This document shows positions 21,135 through 30,463 of a stretch of DNA of 64,000 bases, piece after piece. Within the stretch, counting starts at the first letter, position 1. Each line of letters opens with the position of its first letter. The stretch covers positions 1,178,001 to 1,242,000 of the forward strand of contig JAWNGF010000012.1 of assembly GCA_037039685.1 (NCBI GenBank), given 5' to 3'. Made by a program: the position numbers and the translations under genes. The notes under the pieces are model-generated. The model searched no databases, was not told the origin of the DNA, and saw only the letters and a program-made list of their open reading frames with translations. Source of the stretch: Ceratobasidium sp. AG-K. Taxonomy: Eukaryota; Basidiomycota; Agaricomycetes; Cantharellales; Ceratobasidiaceae.

Positions 21135-22066
21135 TTAATAAGCCCCGGTGACGTCTTTTCCCAATTCAATGTCTGAAGAGATTTCTTCAATCTGGGCTTC
21201 AAACCCTGAGGCTGTGTCCTTGGAAGGACAGACTCTTGCTGAATGTCCCTTGCCGCCGCAGGTGAAGCAAATCATGGGTGCCTTTCCCTTGCCATCAAGA
21301 TCCATTGCATTGGGGTCTTTAGCGGGAGTGGATGTCTTGGTCGTTTGGGTTGTGGGAGTGGTGAAGGTAGTGGTTCTGGTGTCCTTCTGAATTGCTCCAA
21401 ACGGAACATTTCCTTAAGTTCCATCCTCCCAGGAGATCTGTGGAACTGCACGGCCTTTTGCGTTCCTGGAAATACTTGAGATTTTGCCATATTGCACCCC
21501 CCCTGTAGGTTTTGACATGAAGACACGGTCTTTTATATTGAACCTTTGACCTAGTGAGGTGTTCATGGTGTTTGTGGCCACCTTAGGTGTAGTTTGTTTT
21601 GAGGTGCTGGCTTGTAGGCTTTGAACCTTTTTTGGTGTGTTAATGGCATTCATTGTGGAATCAATTTCCAGGGCTTGTTTGCAAACTTGGTTCAATGTCC
21701 TTGTTGCTTCATGGGGTTTGAAGTTCTGTGATACCATGGCCATTTTGATTTCATCTTTCAGACCGTCGTAGAAATCATCACAAAGTACTCGATCAGTGTA
21801 CCCAAGTATCGATGAATAAGTGACAAAATCCCGTAGGTAATCTTGAACGGAATTCTTCTGGACCAACTTTTTGTATAGTTGTCTATATTGGTCGATTTTG
21901 TGGACGTCGCCAAACCTAGCTTGCATTTTGTTCCAGAATTCATCTATGTCGTGTAGCCAATTAGTTGCTCCTCTTCTTGCCGTATCTACGTCAATTCCAG
22001 GTTGCATCCATACATAGGCAGGCCCTTTGCAATAACCCATGATATAGGTGATTTTTTGTTCTGTAG
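21135..22066 (-). pseudogene. gag: Element D gag, 5'-truncated
   Basis: The Gag domain (GYCKGPAYVWMQPG, EFWNKMQARFGD) is cut at 22066 by the LTR of element E. One TAA interrupts it at 21414-21416. Downstream, in the same frame, are a Thr/Pro linker, AMDLDGKGKAP and a zinc knuckle CFTCGGKGHSARVC. Gag ends at a TAA (21135-21137). The heptamer GGGAAAA sits at 21156-21162, correctly phased as G GGA AAA, and the pol frame is open across the junction. Confidence 0.85.
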
Positions 22067-22523
22067 TGTTGTGAGCTAGCTCACTCCATCGGACTCGCCC
22101 ATTGTCTCGCCCGCCTGTCTCTCTCTTTCTGTTACGTTCCCGTTTCTGTTTCCCGCGTTGCCACCTTCTTGTGGTTATTTTGTTACATTGTGTAACGCGG
22201 TTGTGCTTTGTACGAGTCATGTCTGTTCATACAGCATGACTCACTTGGACACTCCTGACTGGTTGACTGCTGTGACTCATGTGGCTGCGCCTTGTATGAC
22301 TCGGCCACTTCTCAAATATATATAGAGGACCAACAAGCCTGGTAACCCCAGCTTGTTTTGTCTCGTCAAAAACATCCCTTTTGAGTGACACTTAGAACCA
22401 CCCCTACCCTCAAGAGCCTACAGACACTTAAGTGTGTTGCGGTTTAAGAGGTCACTTAGGTCTTAGTGCCGTCCACTCTCCATCGCGGCTTGTCTCATAG
22501 CCACCAGGAAGAAGCTTACGACA
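22067..22523 (+). repeat. 5' LTR and promoter of element E
   Basis: TGTTGTGAGC to TTACGACA. The upstream region has TGACTCA/GAGTCA motifs at about 22214-22302 and the inverted repeat GTTACA-TTG-TGTAAC (about 22181-22196). A TATATATAG box lies at about 22315-22324. The predicted transcript start is AGCTTGTTTTGT at 22350, about 30 nt downstream. Confidence 0.92.
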
Positions 22524-22525
22524 TT

Positions 22526-22537
22526 ACAAAACAAGCT
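22526..22537 (+). other. Self-priming primer binding site of element E
   Basis: ACAAAACAAGCT, two bases after the LTR, is a perfect 12-nt complement of 22350-22361, the predicted 5' end of the element's RNA. The match ends exactly at both sides. Confidence 0.75.
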
Positions 22538-22545
22538 TAACAAAT

Positions 22546-24545
22546 ATGTCTATTCAAGAAGATGGAGGATCACGCCCCTCATCTACTATATCAACAAGAA
22601 GAGGACCCAGTCGGGCAGCAAGGCCCACAGGATCACTAAACGAACAAGATATCGCACAAATTCAAGCGGGAGGCCCTGTCCGATCACACTCCCAAAGCCA
22701 AACATCGATGCCAGGAGCGTTCGGCATCGCCGACATGACAACTGTACAAGAGGAAGAACCCACTATCACGACTAGGGAACCAGGAGATCTCACAAATGAC
22801 CCCACCCCAGCTGCAATTCGTATTCCAACTGGAAGTCCAGGACCATCACGTCCCTTATGGCCACTAGGGACTAGGAGACAGTTCTTTTCTCCCCAACCTG
22901 AAGCTCACGGGGCGTGTCACTTGTCCCCATTAGACCTCCTCCTACACCACACATTCCAAATGTCCCCACAGTCCCCCAAATAGGAGGAACCATCACTAAC
23001 GCAGGACCAATCCCAGTGGCTTCCCAGCCAGTCACGCCAGCAATTCCAGCACCACCGTATGTCCCACAGGGTTACTCCGGGCAATTGGCCCCGGTACAAC
23101 AAAGCACCGGCGATCCAGGAAGCTCGAGTTCAAGTTCCAGCTCTAGCAACAGGACTATAATCAGTAATCTAGATGACCTGGACGATCTTCTAGAAGGAAG
23201 ACACAACGCCACCCTTAGGGTTATAGACGGAATGAGAGTCACTATGGATCGAAGGCTTAGCGGCCTAGAACAGGCCACACAAGTCCTAGCAAACAACCAG
23301 CAAATCTTTAACGATTCCATCAACACCCTACAAGGCACCTTGACGGACATTCTAAACTCGGCAAGAAATGGCAAACATAATTCCTTCCTAGTCGGTCAAG
23401 ACGTAACCCGCCTCCGAAATGAGGTTACCAACACTCAAGGACTAGTGAACAACATACGCGAGGAACTCAACACTACCAGACAAGGGCAACTCGAATGGAA
23501 CGAGGCGGTAACACAAGGACTAGAAAACTTACGACAGGAAGGAACCTCCTTCACTACCAAAATCACGGAAGTTCAGGAAACTATCAACAACATGCGAGAA
23601 GAAATGGACGAAGCATCTCTGCACGGGGTTCCCTCCAGACGATCAAATTCTCCACCACACCCAGATGCGGAATCTACCAGGATCGACGAATTAGAATTAA
23701 GAATCCAACGACTAACCGAGAACCCAAACATCGGTAACGGACCACGTCGTCCCAAAGTGACTCGTCCAGAAGCCTTTGACGGAAAAAAGGGAGAGGGCGC
23801 CGAAATGTTCATCACACAAATGGAGAGCTACTTCGTACGTCTAGGAGATCAATACACTTCCAAGGAAGAAAGAATCCGCGAAGCTCTAGCAAACTTCAAA
23901 TCTGAGAACAAAGCCGCCACTCACTGGGCACAAGTACTCTTACGATCGCTTAACCAAGGAGAAAACAACCAAAATCTCACCTCGTGGGAAAGCTTCAAGG
24001 CACACTTCATGGAACAGTTCAGCGACCCTAACAAAAAGGCCAAAGCCGAATCGGACATTCGCAAATGCAAACAGACCAACTCGGTAGCAAACTATGCTTC
24101 GGAATTCCGATACCTTCTGGTAGACGTAAACTGGGGACAGGAAGCTCTGATCAACCAGTTTAAGGAAGGGTTGAAATCCGAAGTCAAAACTGAACTAGCT
24201 CGTTTCGAACTTACCCTGATCAATGAAGATGGAACAGAACGAGAACTTTCCCTTGACCGGTGGATCTCAATCGCAATCTCTATTGACCAGAAATTGCAAC
24301 AAATCAGGGTCTCCACAGGAAAGAAGGCAGCTCAACCAACCGCTAGCGGACAATCCTCTACAAAGCGGCTACCCGACGAAGTATACAAAGCAAGGATAGC
24401 AAGCAACCGCTGCTTGAAGTGCGGACAGGAAGGACACCGGTCATTCAAATGCCCGTCCAAGGAATGGATAACGACAGAACCCAGCGTTAAAGGAAGGGAG
24501 GCAACAATTATGGAAGACTCGGGAAAAGAAGGGGTCTCCCTCTAA
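22546..24545 (+). pseudogene. gag: Element E gag with a one-base deletion in a G run
   Basis: Starts MSIQEDGG like C. The frame shifts near 22908-22911, where E has four G's and C has five, so the protein is split into 22546-22983 and an in-frame remainder to 24545. Everything downstream (coiled-coil part, Gag domain, knuckle CLKCGQEGHRSFKC) is open. The homopolymer context means a sequencing or assembly error is as likely as a real mutation. The gag end contains GGGAAAA at 24521-24527, phased G GGA AAA, 15 nt before the TAA. Confidence 0.85.
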
Positions 24546-24547
24546 CT

Positions 24548-27500
24548 GTGTGTGGAGAGACCAAAAAACCGGCAACAGAAACAATGTACTTTAGAGCAAC
24601 AAATGAGTCAACCATTGTTTATGCAAACGTTGCCGGAATCACAGAACCTATCCCAACCCTCATCGATTCTGGAGCTTCAAAGAACTTCTTGGACATCTCT
24701 TGGGCTCGATCCAACAACATCCCACTCATGGAACTTTCCACTCCGAGAAAAGTAATTGGTATCCAGGGAAAGGAACTCTCTCACCAAATACGTTTCAAAG
24801 CTAAGCTGGAACTAGACGTGGAAGGAAGAACCTTTAAACAAATCTTCTTTGCTATGCCTACTGGGGAAACTAAACTTATCCTAGGACTAGAATGGTTAGA
24901 AGAAGCAAACCCGGTTATCGATTGGAAAACGAAGCACATATCATGGCGGCCAGAACCCATCCAAGCAAGAACAGCCTCAATAGACGACCTACCTGAAGAA
25001 TTCAAGGAATTTGCCGATGTCTTCAGTGAAGAGAAATTCAAAAGAATCCCGGATCATCGACCATACGACTGCGCCATCGATTTCAAGGAAGGAGCTGAAC
25101 TTCCAAAACCGGCCAGACCAATCCCACTCTCTCCAGCAGAATCTATTGCACTAAGAGAATACCTGGATGAAGAAATCGCAGCGGGAAAGATCCGACCAAG
25201 CAAATCACCCATTGCATCACCTTGTTTCTTTGTTAAAAAACCCATCGATCCAAAAAATCCAGGAGCAGTTCGCCAGCTACGACTTGTTCAAGACCTCAGA
25301 GGAGTAAACGCCATTACAAAGGACGACAGATTCCCAATGCCCCTAATGGAAGACCTCCTGGATAAAATCAAGGACGCGAAGATTTTCTCCAAGATTGATC
25401 TACGCATGGGTTTCAACAATATCAGAATTAGGGAAGGCGACGAATGGAAAACAGCTTTCAGAACAAAAGAAGGACTCTTCGAATACGTTGTCATGCCTTT
25501 TGGACTAAAAAACGCGCCCGCCATCTTCCAAAGATATATGAATCACATTTTCCATGATCTTATCGACGTATGTGTCATTGTATACATTGACGACATCCTG
25601 GTCTTCTCCAAGGACAGAAGCCAACATACCGTGGATGTCAGAAGAGTACTAAAGATATTACTGGAGGAAAATCTTTTCGCAAAGCTTCCGAAATGCGAAT
25701 TCTTTGTCACCAAATTAACGTATACTGGACTTGGAATCAGCGATTCGGGCATCTCTATGGAGGAAGAAAAGGTCAAAGCAATAAAGGAGTGGAAGGAACC
25801 AAAAACAGTCAAGCAAGTCCAAGCATTCCTAGGATTCGCGAATTTCTACCGAAGATTCGTACCAAATTTCAGCCGTTTAGCAAAACCCCTGACAACCTTG
25901 ACAAGAAAGGAGAACAAATGGGAATGGGGAAACAATCAGCAGGAAGCATTTGAAGCCTTAAAAGCGGAAATCAGCAAGGAACCCACTCTACGCCATCCGA
26001 ACCCTGACAAACCCTTCTTCTTGGAAACAGACGCAAGTGGAGTAGCAATGGGAGCAATCCTGTCGCAAAGGCAAGATGATGGCTACCTACATCCTATTGC
26101 TTTTCTTTCAAAATCTTTCAACGAGGCTCAGCTCAACTACGACGTCCACGATAAGGAACTTATGGCTATTATAGAATCTTTAACACATTGGAGACTATAT
26201 CTAGAAGGAACAAAAGACCCCATCACCATCTACACCGATCATAGGAACCTACAGTTCTGGAAGGAAGCAAGAACTTTCAACTGTCGACACGCAAGATGGC
26301 ATCAATTGCTTGCTTCCTATAACTTTGATATCATATACCGCCCTGGAATCCTATCATCTAAACCGGACCTATTGTCTAGACAATCCGACCATGAAGATAC
26401 TCCCACGCCTGAACAAGTTATGATATCTGCCAAAAGGTTCAAAGGATTTATGGGACAAGTAAACACAAATATCATAGAAACTATCAAGGAGGCTCAGGAT
26501 ACAGATGAAGGACTAGCACGAATCAAAGAAATCTGCAAGTCGAGGGAAACGTTACCAAAGACCCTACAACACAGCGCGAAAGATTACGATTTCAAGGAGG
26601 GACTATTATGGTTCAAGGGAAGGATCTACGTACCAGAAGATAAGGAATCCAGACTGGCCATCATGCGAATTCATCACGACTCAAAAATTGCAGGACATCA
26701 AGGACAGGCTAGAACACTGGAACTAATATCAAGAAGATACTTCTGGCCAGGAATGAAGCAAAGCATAAACAGATACGTGGAATCATGCGAGACCTGCCAA
26801 CGGACAAAGGGATCGAAGTCAATAGTACCGATCAAACCTCTGGAGATTCCAAAAGGACCGTGGGAAGACATAGCGTTCGACTTCGTAGTGAAGTTACCAA
26901 AATCCAGGGGATCAGATAGCATTTTAGTAGTGGTGGACCGATTCTCAAGAATGGCGCACTTCATACCCTGCAAAGAATCTCACACGGCAAGCGACCTTGC
27001 AAATCTTTTTATCACGAATGTTTGGAAACTGCACGGTTTTCCAAAGAGCACGATCTCAGACCGAGGGACTACTTTCAATTCCAAACTTATGAAAGCCGTT
27101 TATGAGAAAATTGGAACTAGCCCAGGTTTCAGCACTGCCTACCACCCCCAAACGGATGGAATAACGGAGAGAATCAATCAATGGATGGAAGGCTGGCTAC
27201 GATCGTTCGTCAACTACCGGCAGGATGATTGGGCGGACTTGTTACCAATTGCGGAATTCAGCTATAATCTACAGAAGCACCGCGTAACGGGTAGTTCCCC
27301 CTTCGAAATTGTCTACGGAAGGGAACCACTGTGGAACATCTCAACAGAAGAATCAGCGGTTCCAGAAGCAAACAACATCACAGGAAAATGGCGTAAAATC
27401 CGGGACGAAGCAATTGCATCAATGGAAACCCAAAGGCTCCCAGAAGAAGTGCCGAAGAACGAATACCAAGAAGGAGATCTAGTTTGGCTGCTGGGAAAGA

Positions 27501-28462
27501 ACATTCAAACGAAAAGACCATCAAAGAAACTGGATAACAAAAAGCACGGGCCATTTGTCGTGAAGCGACAGATAGGGTCACACGCTTATGAGCTTGATTT
27601 GCCGGCAACAATGAGGGTGCACCCTGTTTTCCACATCGATTTGCTGAGCCCTTACAAAGGAGACACTGAATTCAGCCGTAACCAACCCCGACCACCGCCA
27701 ATCATAACAGAAGAAGGAGAGGAAGAATACGAAGTAGAGAAGATTTTGGACTGGAAAGAGACAAAGGACGGTCTTTTTTACAGGGTCAGATGGAAGGGTT
27801 ATGGAAGTGAGGAAGACACAGAACAAAGGGCGGAAGATTTTGGTCACCTTTCAAGGATCATCAAGGACCTTCTACGCCGACACCCCGAGGCTCCCATGCC
27901 ATCTAACTACACTCCAGGGAAGATAAAAGGCAGAGGGGGCGAAACCAGTAGTGTCACTTGCAAAACTTGCTACTACTCCAAAAAACACTCTCAACTCCAC
28001 GCTTTAAATCTTTTTTGCCCTCTGCAATGCCTGCCGTCTCCCGCTCCACCATTGCCAACAACCTCACCCGCGTCCTGGAGGGACCTGCCTTTGCCACGGC
28101 AAGGATCCTTGACTCCGGGGCCGCCCTATACGTCTTCAAGAGGTCGCAACAAGGCTCAGGGAGAATGCATTTCAGGGCCTTGGACGACATCCTCCACTCA
28201 GACCTGGGGGAATTCCAGTGGGTCGGGAAGAAATGGCCGACACGAATGCAGCTCCTACGAAAGGACATATTCGTCTGCCGAGGGTGCGCCGCATTCCAGG
28301 TCTCGGAGGTCGTTCTCCTCTCCACCCACATGCTCGGAGTGGTTGAATGGGGACAAGAAGGAGCATATTCGAGCGAGTGGGTACCAGGTTACGACGGAAG
28401 GCAGCCAACACTCCGACCTAGATGGAAAGATGCCTGGGACGCCAACTACGAGAAGGACCTGA
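24548..28462 (+). CDS. pol: Element E Pol polyprotein (1304 codons, intact)
   Basis: The frame is -1 relative to gag and continuous with the slippery site at 24521; there is no ATG at the junction (GTG at 24548), so it is probably made as a Gag-Pol fusion. Protease DSG is at about residue 40 and RT YIDD at 347-349. RNase H LETDASG is near 495, the integrase zinc finger near 707-750, and the core D/D/E near 778, 838 and 874. A GPY/F block (HGPFVVKRQ) precedes the chromodomain (about 1058-1100, YEVEKILDWKE ... VRWKGYGSEEDTE). After that comes a TCKTC-x-C cluster and a 145-codon tail that overlaps ORF3. All catalytic residues I can check are present. Confidence 0.93.
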   Translation: MCGETKKPATETMYFRATNESTIVYANVAGITEPIPTLIDSGASKNFLDISWARSNNIPLMELSTPRKVIGIQGKELSHQIRFKAKLELDVEGRTFKQIFFAMPTGETKLILGLEWLEEANPVIDWKTKHISWRPEPIQARTASIDDLPEEFKEFADVFSEEKFKRIPDHRPYDCAIDFKEGAELPKPARPIPLSPAESIALREYLDEEIAAGKIRPSKSPIASPCFFVKKPIDPKNPGAVRQLRLVQDLRGVNAITKDDRFPMPLMEDLLDKIKDAKIFSKIDLRMGFNNIRIREGDEWKTAFRTKEGLFEYVVMPFGLKNAPAIFQRYMNHIFHDLIDVCVIVYIDDILVFSKDRSQHTVDVRRVLKILLEENLFAKLPKCEFFVTKLTYTGLGISDSGISMEEEKVKAIKEWKEPKTVKQVQAFLGFANFYRRFVPNFSRLAKPLTTLTRKENKWEWGNNQQEAFEALKAEISKEPTLRHPNPDKPFFLETDASGVAMGAILSQRQDDGYLHPIAFLSKSFNEAQLNYDVHDKELMAIIESLTHWRLYLEGTKDPITIYTDHRNLQFWKEARTFNCRHARWHQLLASYNFDIIYRPGILSSKPDLLSRQSDHEDTPTPEQVMISAKRFKGFMGQVNTNIIETIKEAQDTDEGLARIKEICKSRETLPKTLQHSAKDYDFKEGLLWFKGRIYVPEDKESRLAIMRIHHDSKIAGHQGQARTLELISRRYFWPGMKQSINRYVESCETCQRTKGSKSIVPIKPLEIPKGPWEDIAFDFVVKLPKSRGSDSILVVVDRFSRMAHFIPCKESHTASDLANLFITNVWKLHGFPKSTISDRGTTFNSKLMKAVYEKIGTSPGFSTAYHPQTDGITERINQWMEGWLRSFVNYRQDDWADLLPIAEFSYNLQKHRVTGSSPFEIVYGREPLWNISTEESAVPEANNITGKWRKIRDEAIASMETQRLPEEVPKNEYQEGDLVWLLGKNIQTKRPSKKLDNKKHGPFVVKRQIGSHAYELDLPATMRVHPVFHIDLLSPYKGDTEFSRNQPRPPPIITEEGEEEYEVEKILDWKETKDGLFYRVRWKGYGSEEDTEQRAEDFGHLSRIIKDLLRRHPEAPMPSNYTPGKIKGRGGETSSVTCKTCYYSKKHSQLHALNLFCPLQCLPSPAPPLPTTSPASWRDLPLPRQGSLTPGPPYTSSRGRNKAQGECISGPWTTSSTQTWGNSSGSGRNGRHECSSYERTYSSAEGAPHSRSRRSFSSPPTCSEWLNGDKKEHIRASGYQVTTEGSQHSDLDGKMPGTPTTRRT

Positions 28463-28791
28463 GCGACTGGAGGATGGAGCGAAGCAGATACCAGAAGGAG
28501 GAGATCAAATGGGAACCTTACTGGTGGAAGAAGGAGGAGACTGACGTGTCGGCATGGAAGGAGGCAGAGCCCGATGTGCGACAGTGGGACGAGGAGTTTG
28601 TGGAGGCCCGGGAGAGGGTTTTGGACTGGTCAAATGCGGATTGGACAAAGGAGGAGACTTGGGAAGAATGGGAGAAGTTCTCGGACGAACCGGGAAATAC
28701 CGTCTTCAATCCCATCGACCTGACCCTGGAGGAGGACGAGGGACTGGAAGAGTACATGCTTGCAAAGGGCAAGGATTGCGGGATCCAATAA
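28027..28791 (+). CDS. ORF3 of element E (254 aa, CRGC / Trp-rich protein)
   Basis: ATG at 28027 (MPAV); 254 codons to a TAA. It starts 436 nt before the pol stop, in the -1 (+2) frame relative to pol. The layout is as in element C: N-terminal RSTIANNLTRV block, KDIFVCRGCAAFQVSEVV, then the Trp/Glu-rich half (EETWEEWEKFSDEPGN) and the GKDCGIQ end. The polypurine tract lies 30 nt downstream. Expression could be by reinitiation, splicing or a subgenomic RNA; the sequence does not decide. It is not an envelope-like protein, since no membrane segment is visible. Confidence 0.78.
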   Translation: MPAVSRSTIANNLTRVLEGPAFATARILDSGAALYVFKRSQQGSGRMHFRALDDILHSDLGEFQWVGKKWPTRMQLLRKDIFVCRGCAAFQVSEVVLLSTHMLGVVEWGQEGAYSSEWVPGYDGRQPTLRPRWKDAWDANYEKDLSDWRMERSRYQKEEIKWEPYWWKKEETDVSAWKEAEPDVRQWDEEFVEARERVLDWSNADWTKEETWEEWEKFSDEPGNTVFNPIDLTLEEDEGLEEYMLAKGKDCGIQ

Positions 28792-28833
28792 AGCCCGTCC
28801 AGGTCCCCTAGACGGTCTCTTAGGGGGGAGTAA

Positions 28834-29290
28834 TGTTGTGAGCTAGCTCACTCCATCGGACTCGCCCATTGTCTCGCCCGCCTGTCTCTCTCTTTCTGTT
28901 ACGTTCCCGTTTCTGTTTGCCGCGTTGCCACCTTCTTGTGGTTATTTTGTTACATTGTGTAACGCGGTTGTGCTTTGTACGAGTCATGTCTGTTCATACA
29001 GCATGACTCACTTGGACACTCCTGACTGGTTGACTGCTGTGACTCATGTGGCTGCGCCTTGTATGACTCGGCCACTTCTCGAATATATATAGAGGACCAA
29101 CAAGCCTGGTAACCCCAGCTTGTTTTGTCTCGTCAAAAACATCCCTTTTGAGTGACACTTAGAACCACCCCTACCCTCAAGAGCCTACAGACACTTAAGT
29201 GTGTTGCGGTTTAAGAGGTCACTTAGGTCTTAGTGCCGTCCACTCTCCATCGCGGCTTGTCTCATAGCCACCAGGAAGAAGCTTACGACA
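28834..29290 (+). repeat. 3' LTR of element E
   Basis: 457 bp. It differs from the 5' LTR at TTTGCC versus TTTCCC and at CTCGAATA versus CTCAAATA. The polypurine tract AGGGGGGAG precedes it at 28822-28830. Confidence 0.93.
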
Positions 29291-30461
29291 CGAACATAAT
29301 TCTTTTCTAGTCGGCCAAGATGTAACCCGCCTTCAAAATGAGGTTACCAACACTCAAGGACTTGTGAACAATGTACGCGAAGAACTCAACACTACCAGAC
29401 AAGGGCAACTTGAATGGAATGAGGCAATAACACAAGGACTAGAAACCTTACGACAGGAAGGAACCATCTTCACTGCTAAAAATACTGAAGTTCAGGAGGC
29501 CATCAACAATGTGCAAGAAGAAATAAATGAAGCATCCCTGCACAGGATCCCGTCTAGGCGATCAAATTCTCCACCACATCCAGACGCAGAATCTACCAGG
29601 ATTGACGAACTAGAACTAAGAATCCAACGACTGATTGAGAACCCAAACACCGGTGGTGGACTGCGTCGTCCCACGGTTACTCGTCCGGAAGCCTTTGACG
29701 GAAAGAAAGGAGAAGGTGCTGAAATGTTCATCACGCAAATGGAGAGCTACTTTGTACGTCTAGGTGATCAATACACTTCCGACAAAGAAAGGATCTGTGA
29801 AGCCCTAGCAAACTTCAAATCCGAAAACAAGGCCGCCACCCACTGGGCACAAGTACTCTTATGATCACTTAACCAAGGAGAAAAGAACCAAAACCTCGCC
29901 TCATGGGAGGGTTTCAAAGCACACTTCATGGAACAGTTCAGCGACCCTAACAAAAAAGCTAAAGCCGAATCGGATATACAAAAATGCAAACAGAACAACT
30001 CTGTAGCAAACTATGCTTCGGAATTCCGATATCTTCTGGTAGACGTAAACTGGGGACAGGAAGCTCTGATCAACCAATTCAAGGAAGGGTTGAAGCCCGA
30101 AGTCAAAACCAAACTGGCTCGTTTTGAACTTACCCTGATGAACGAAGATGGGACAGAACAAGAACTATCCCTTGACCAATGGATATCAATCGCAATCTCT
30201 ATTGATCAGAAACTACAAGCAATCAAGAACACGATAGGAAAGAAGACAGTAACAGCATCCTCTAGCTCTACAAAAAGACTCCCAGACAAGGTTTACAAGG
30301 CTAGGATTTCCTCGAAACGCTGCCTGAAATGCGGATCAGACAAACACATGCTTGCCAAGTGCCCGGAGAAAGAATGGAAAAAGGAGGAACCTAATCTCAA
30401 AGGAAGGGAAGGAAAAATAGAAGAAGAATCCGAGTCAGGAAAAGGCGAGGTCTCCCTCTAA
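29291..30461 (+). pseudogene. gag: Element F gag, 5'-truncated, one stop
   Basis: The sequence begins inside gag (HNSFLVGQDV) directly after the LTR of E. TGA at 29862-29864 stands where element E has CGA. The Gag domain and a diverged zinc knuckle (CLKCGSDKHMLAKC) follow. The end (EVSL-TAA) keeps the GGTCTC/GAGACC inverted repeat around the stop. The heptamer position reads A GGA AAA, not the canonical G GGA AAA. Confidence 0.85.
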
Positions 30462-30463
30462 CC

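Larger units (their letters stand above)
22067..29290 (+). mobile_element. Gypsy chromovirus element E, nearly intact
   Basis: The 7224-bp element has LTRs at 22067-22523 and 28834-29290 (457 bp each) that I find to differ at two positions. Order is 5' LTR, PBS, gag, pol in -1, ORF3, polypurine tract. It belongs to the same family as C. No target duplication is visible (TGTAG before, CGAAC after). The left flank is gag of element D on the minus strand and the right flank is gag of element F on the plus strand, so the flanks do not belong together. Confidence 0.93.

Noticed and set aside
28027..28791. ORF3 as an envelope gene of an errantivirus-like element
   Set aside because: No signal peptide, membrane segment or furin-like site is present, and the CRGC/Trp-rich layout does not resemble an envelope protein.
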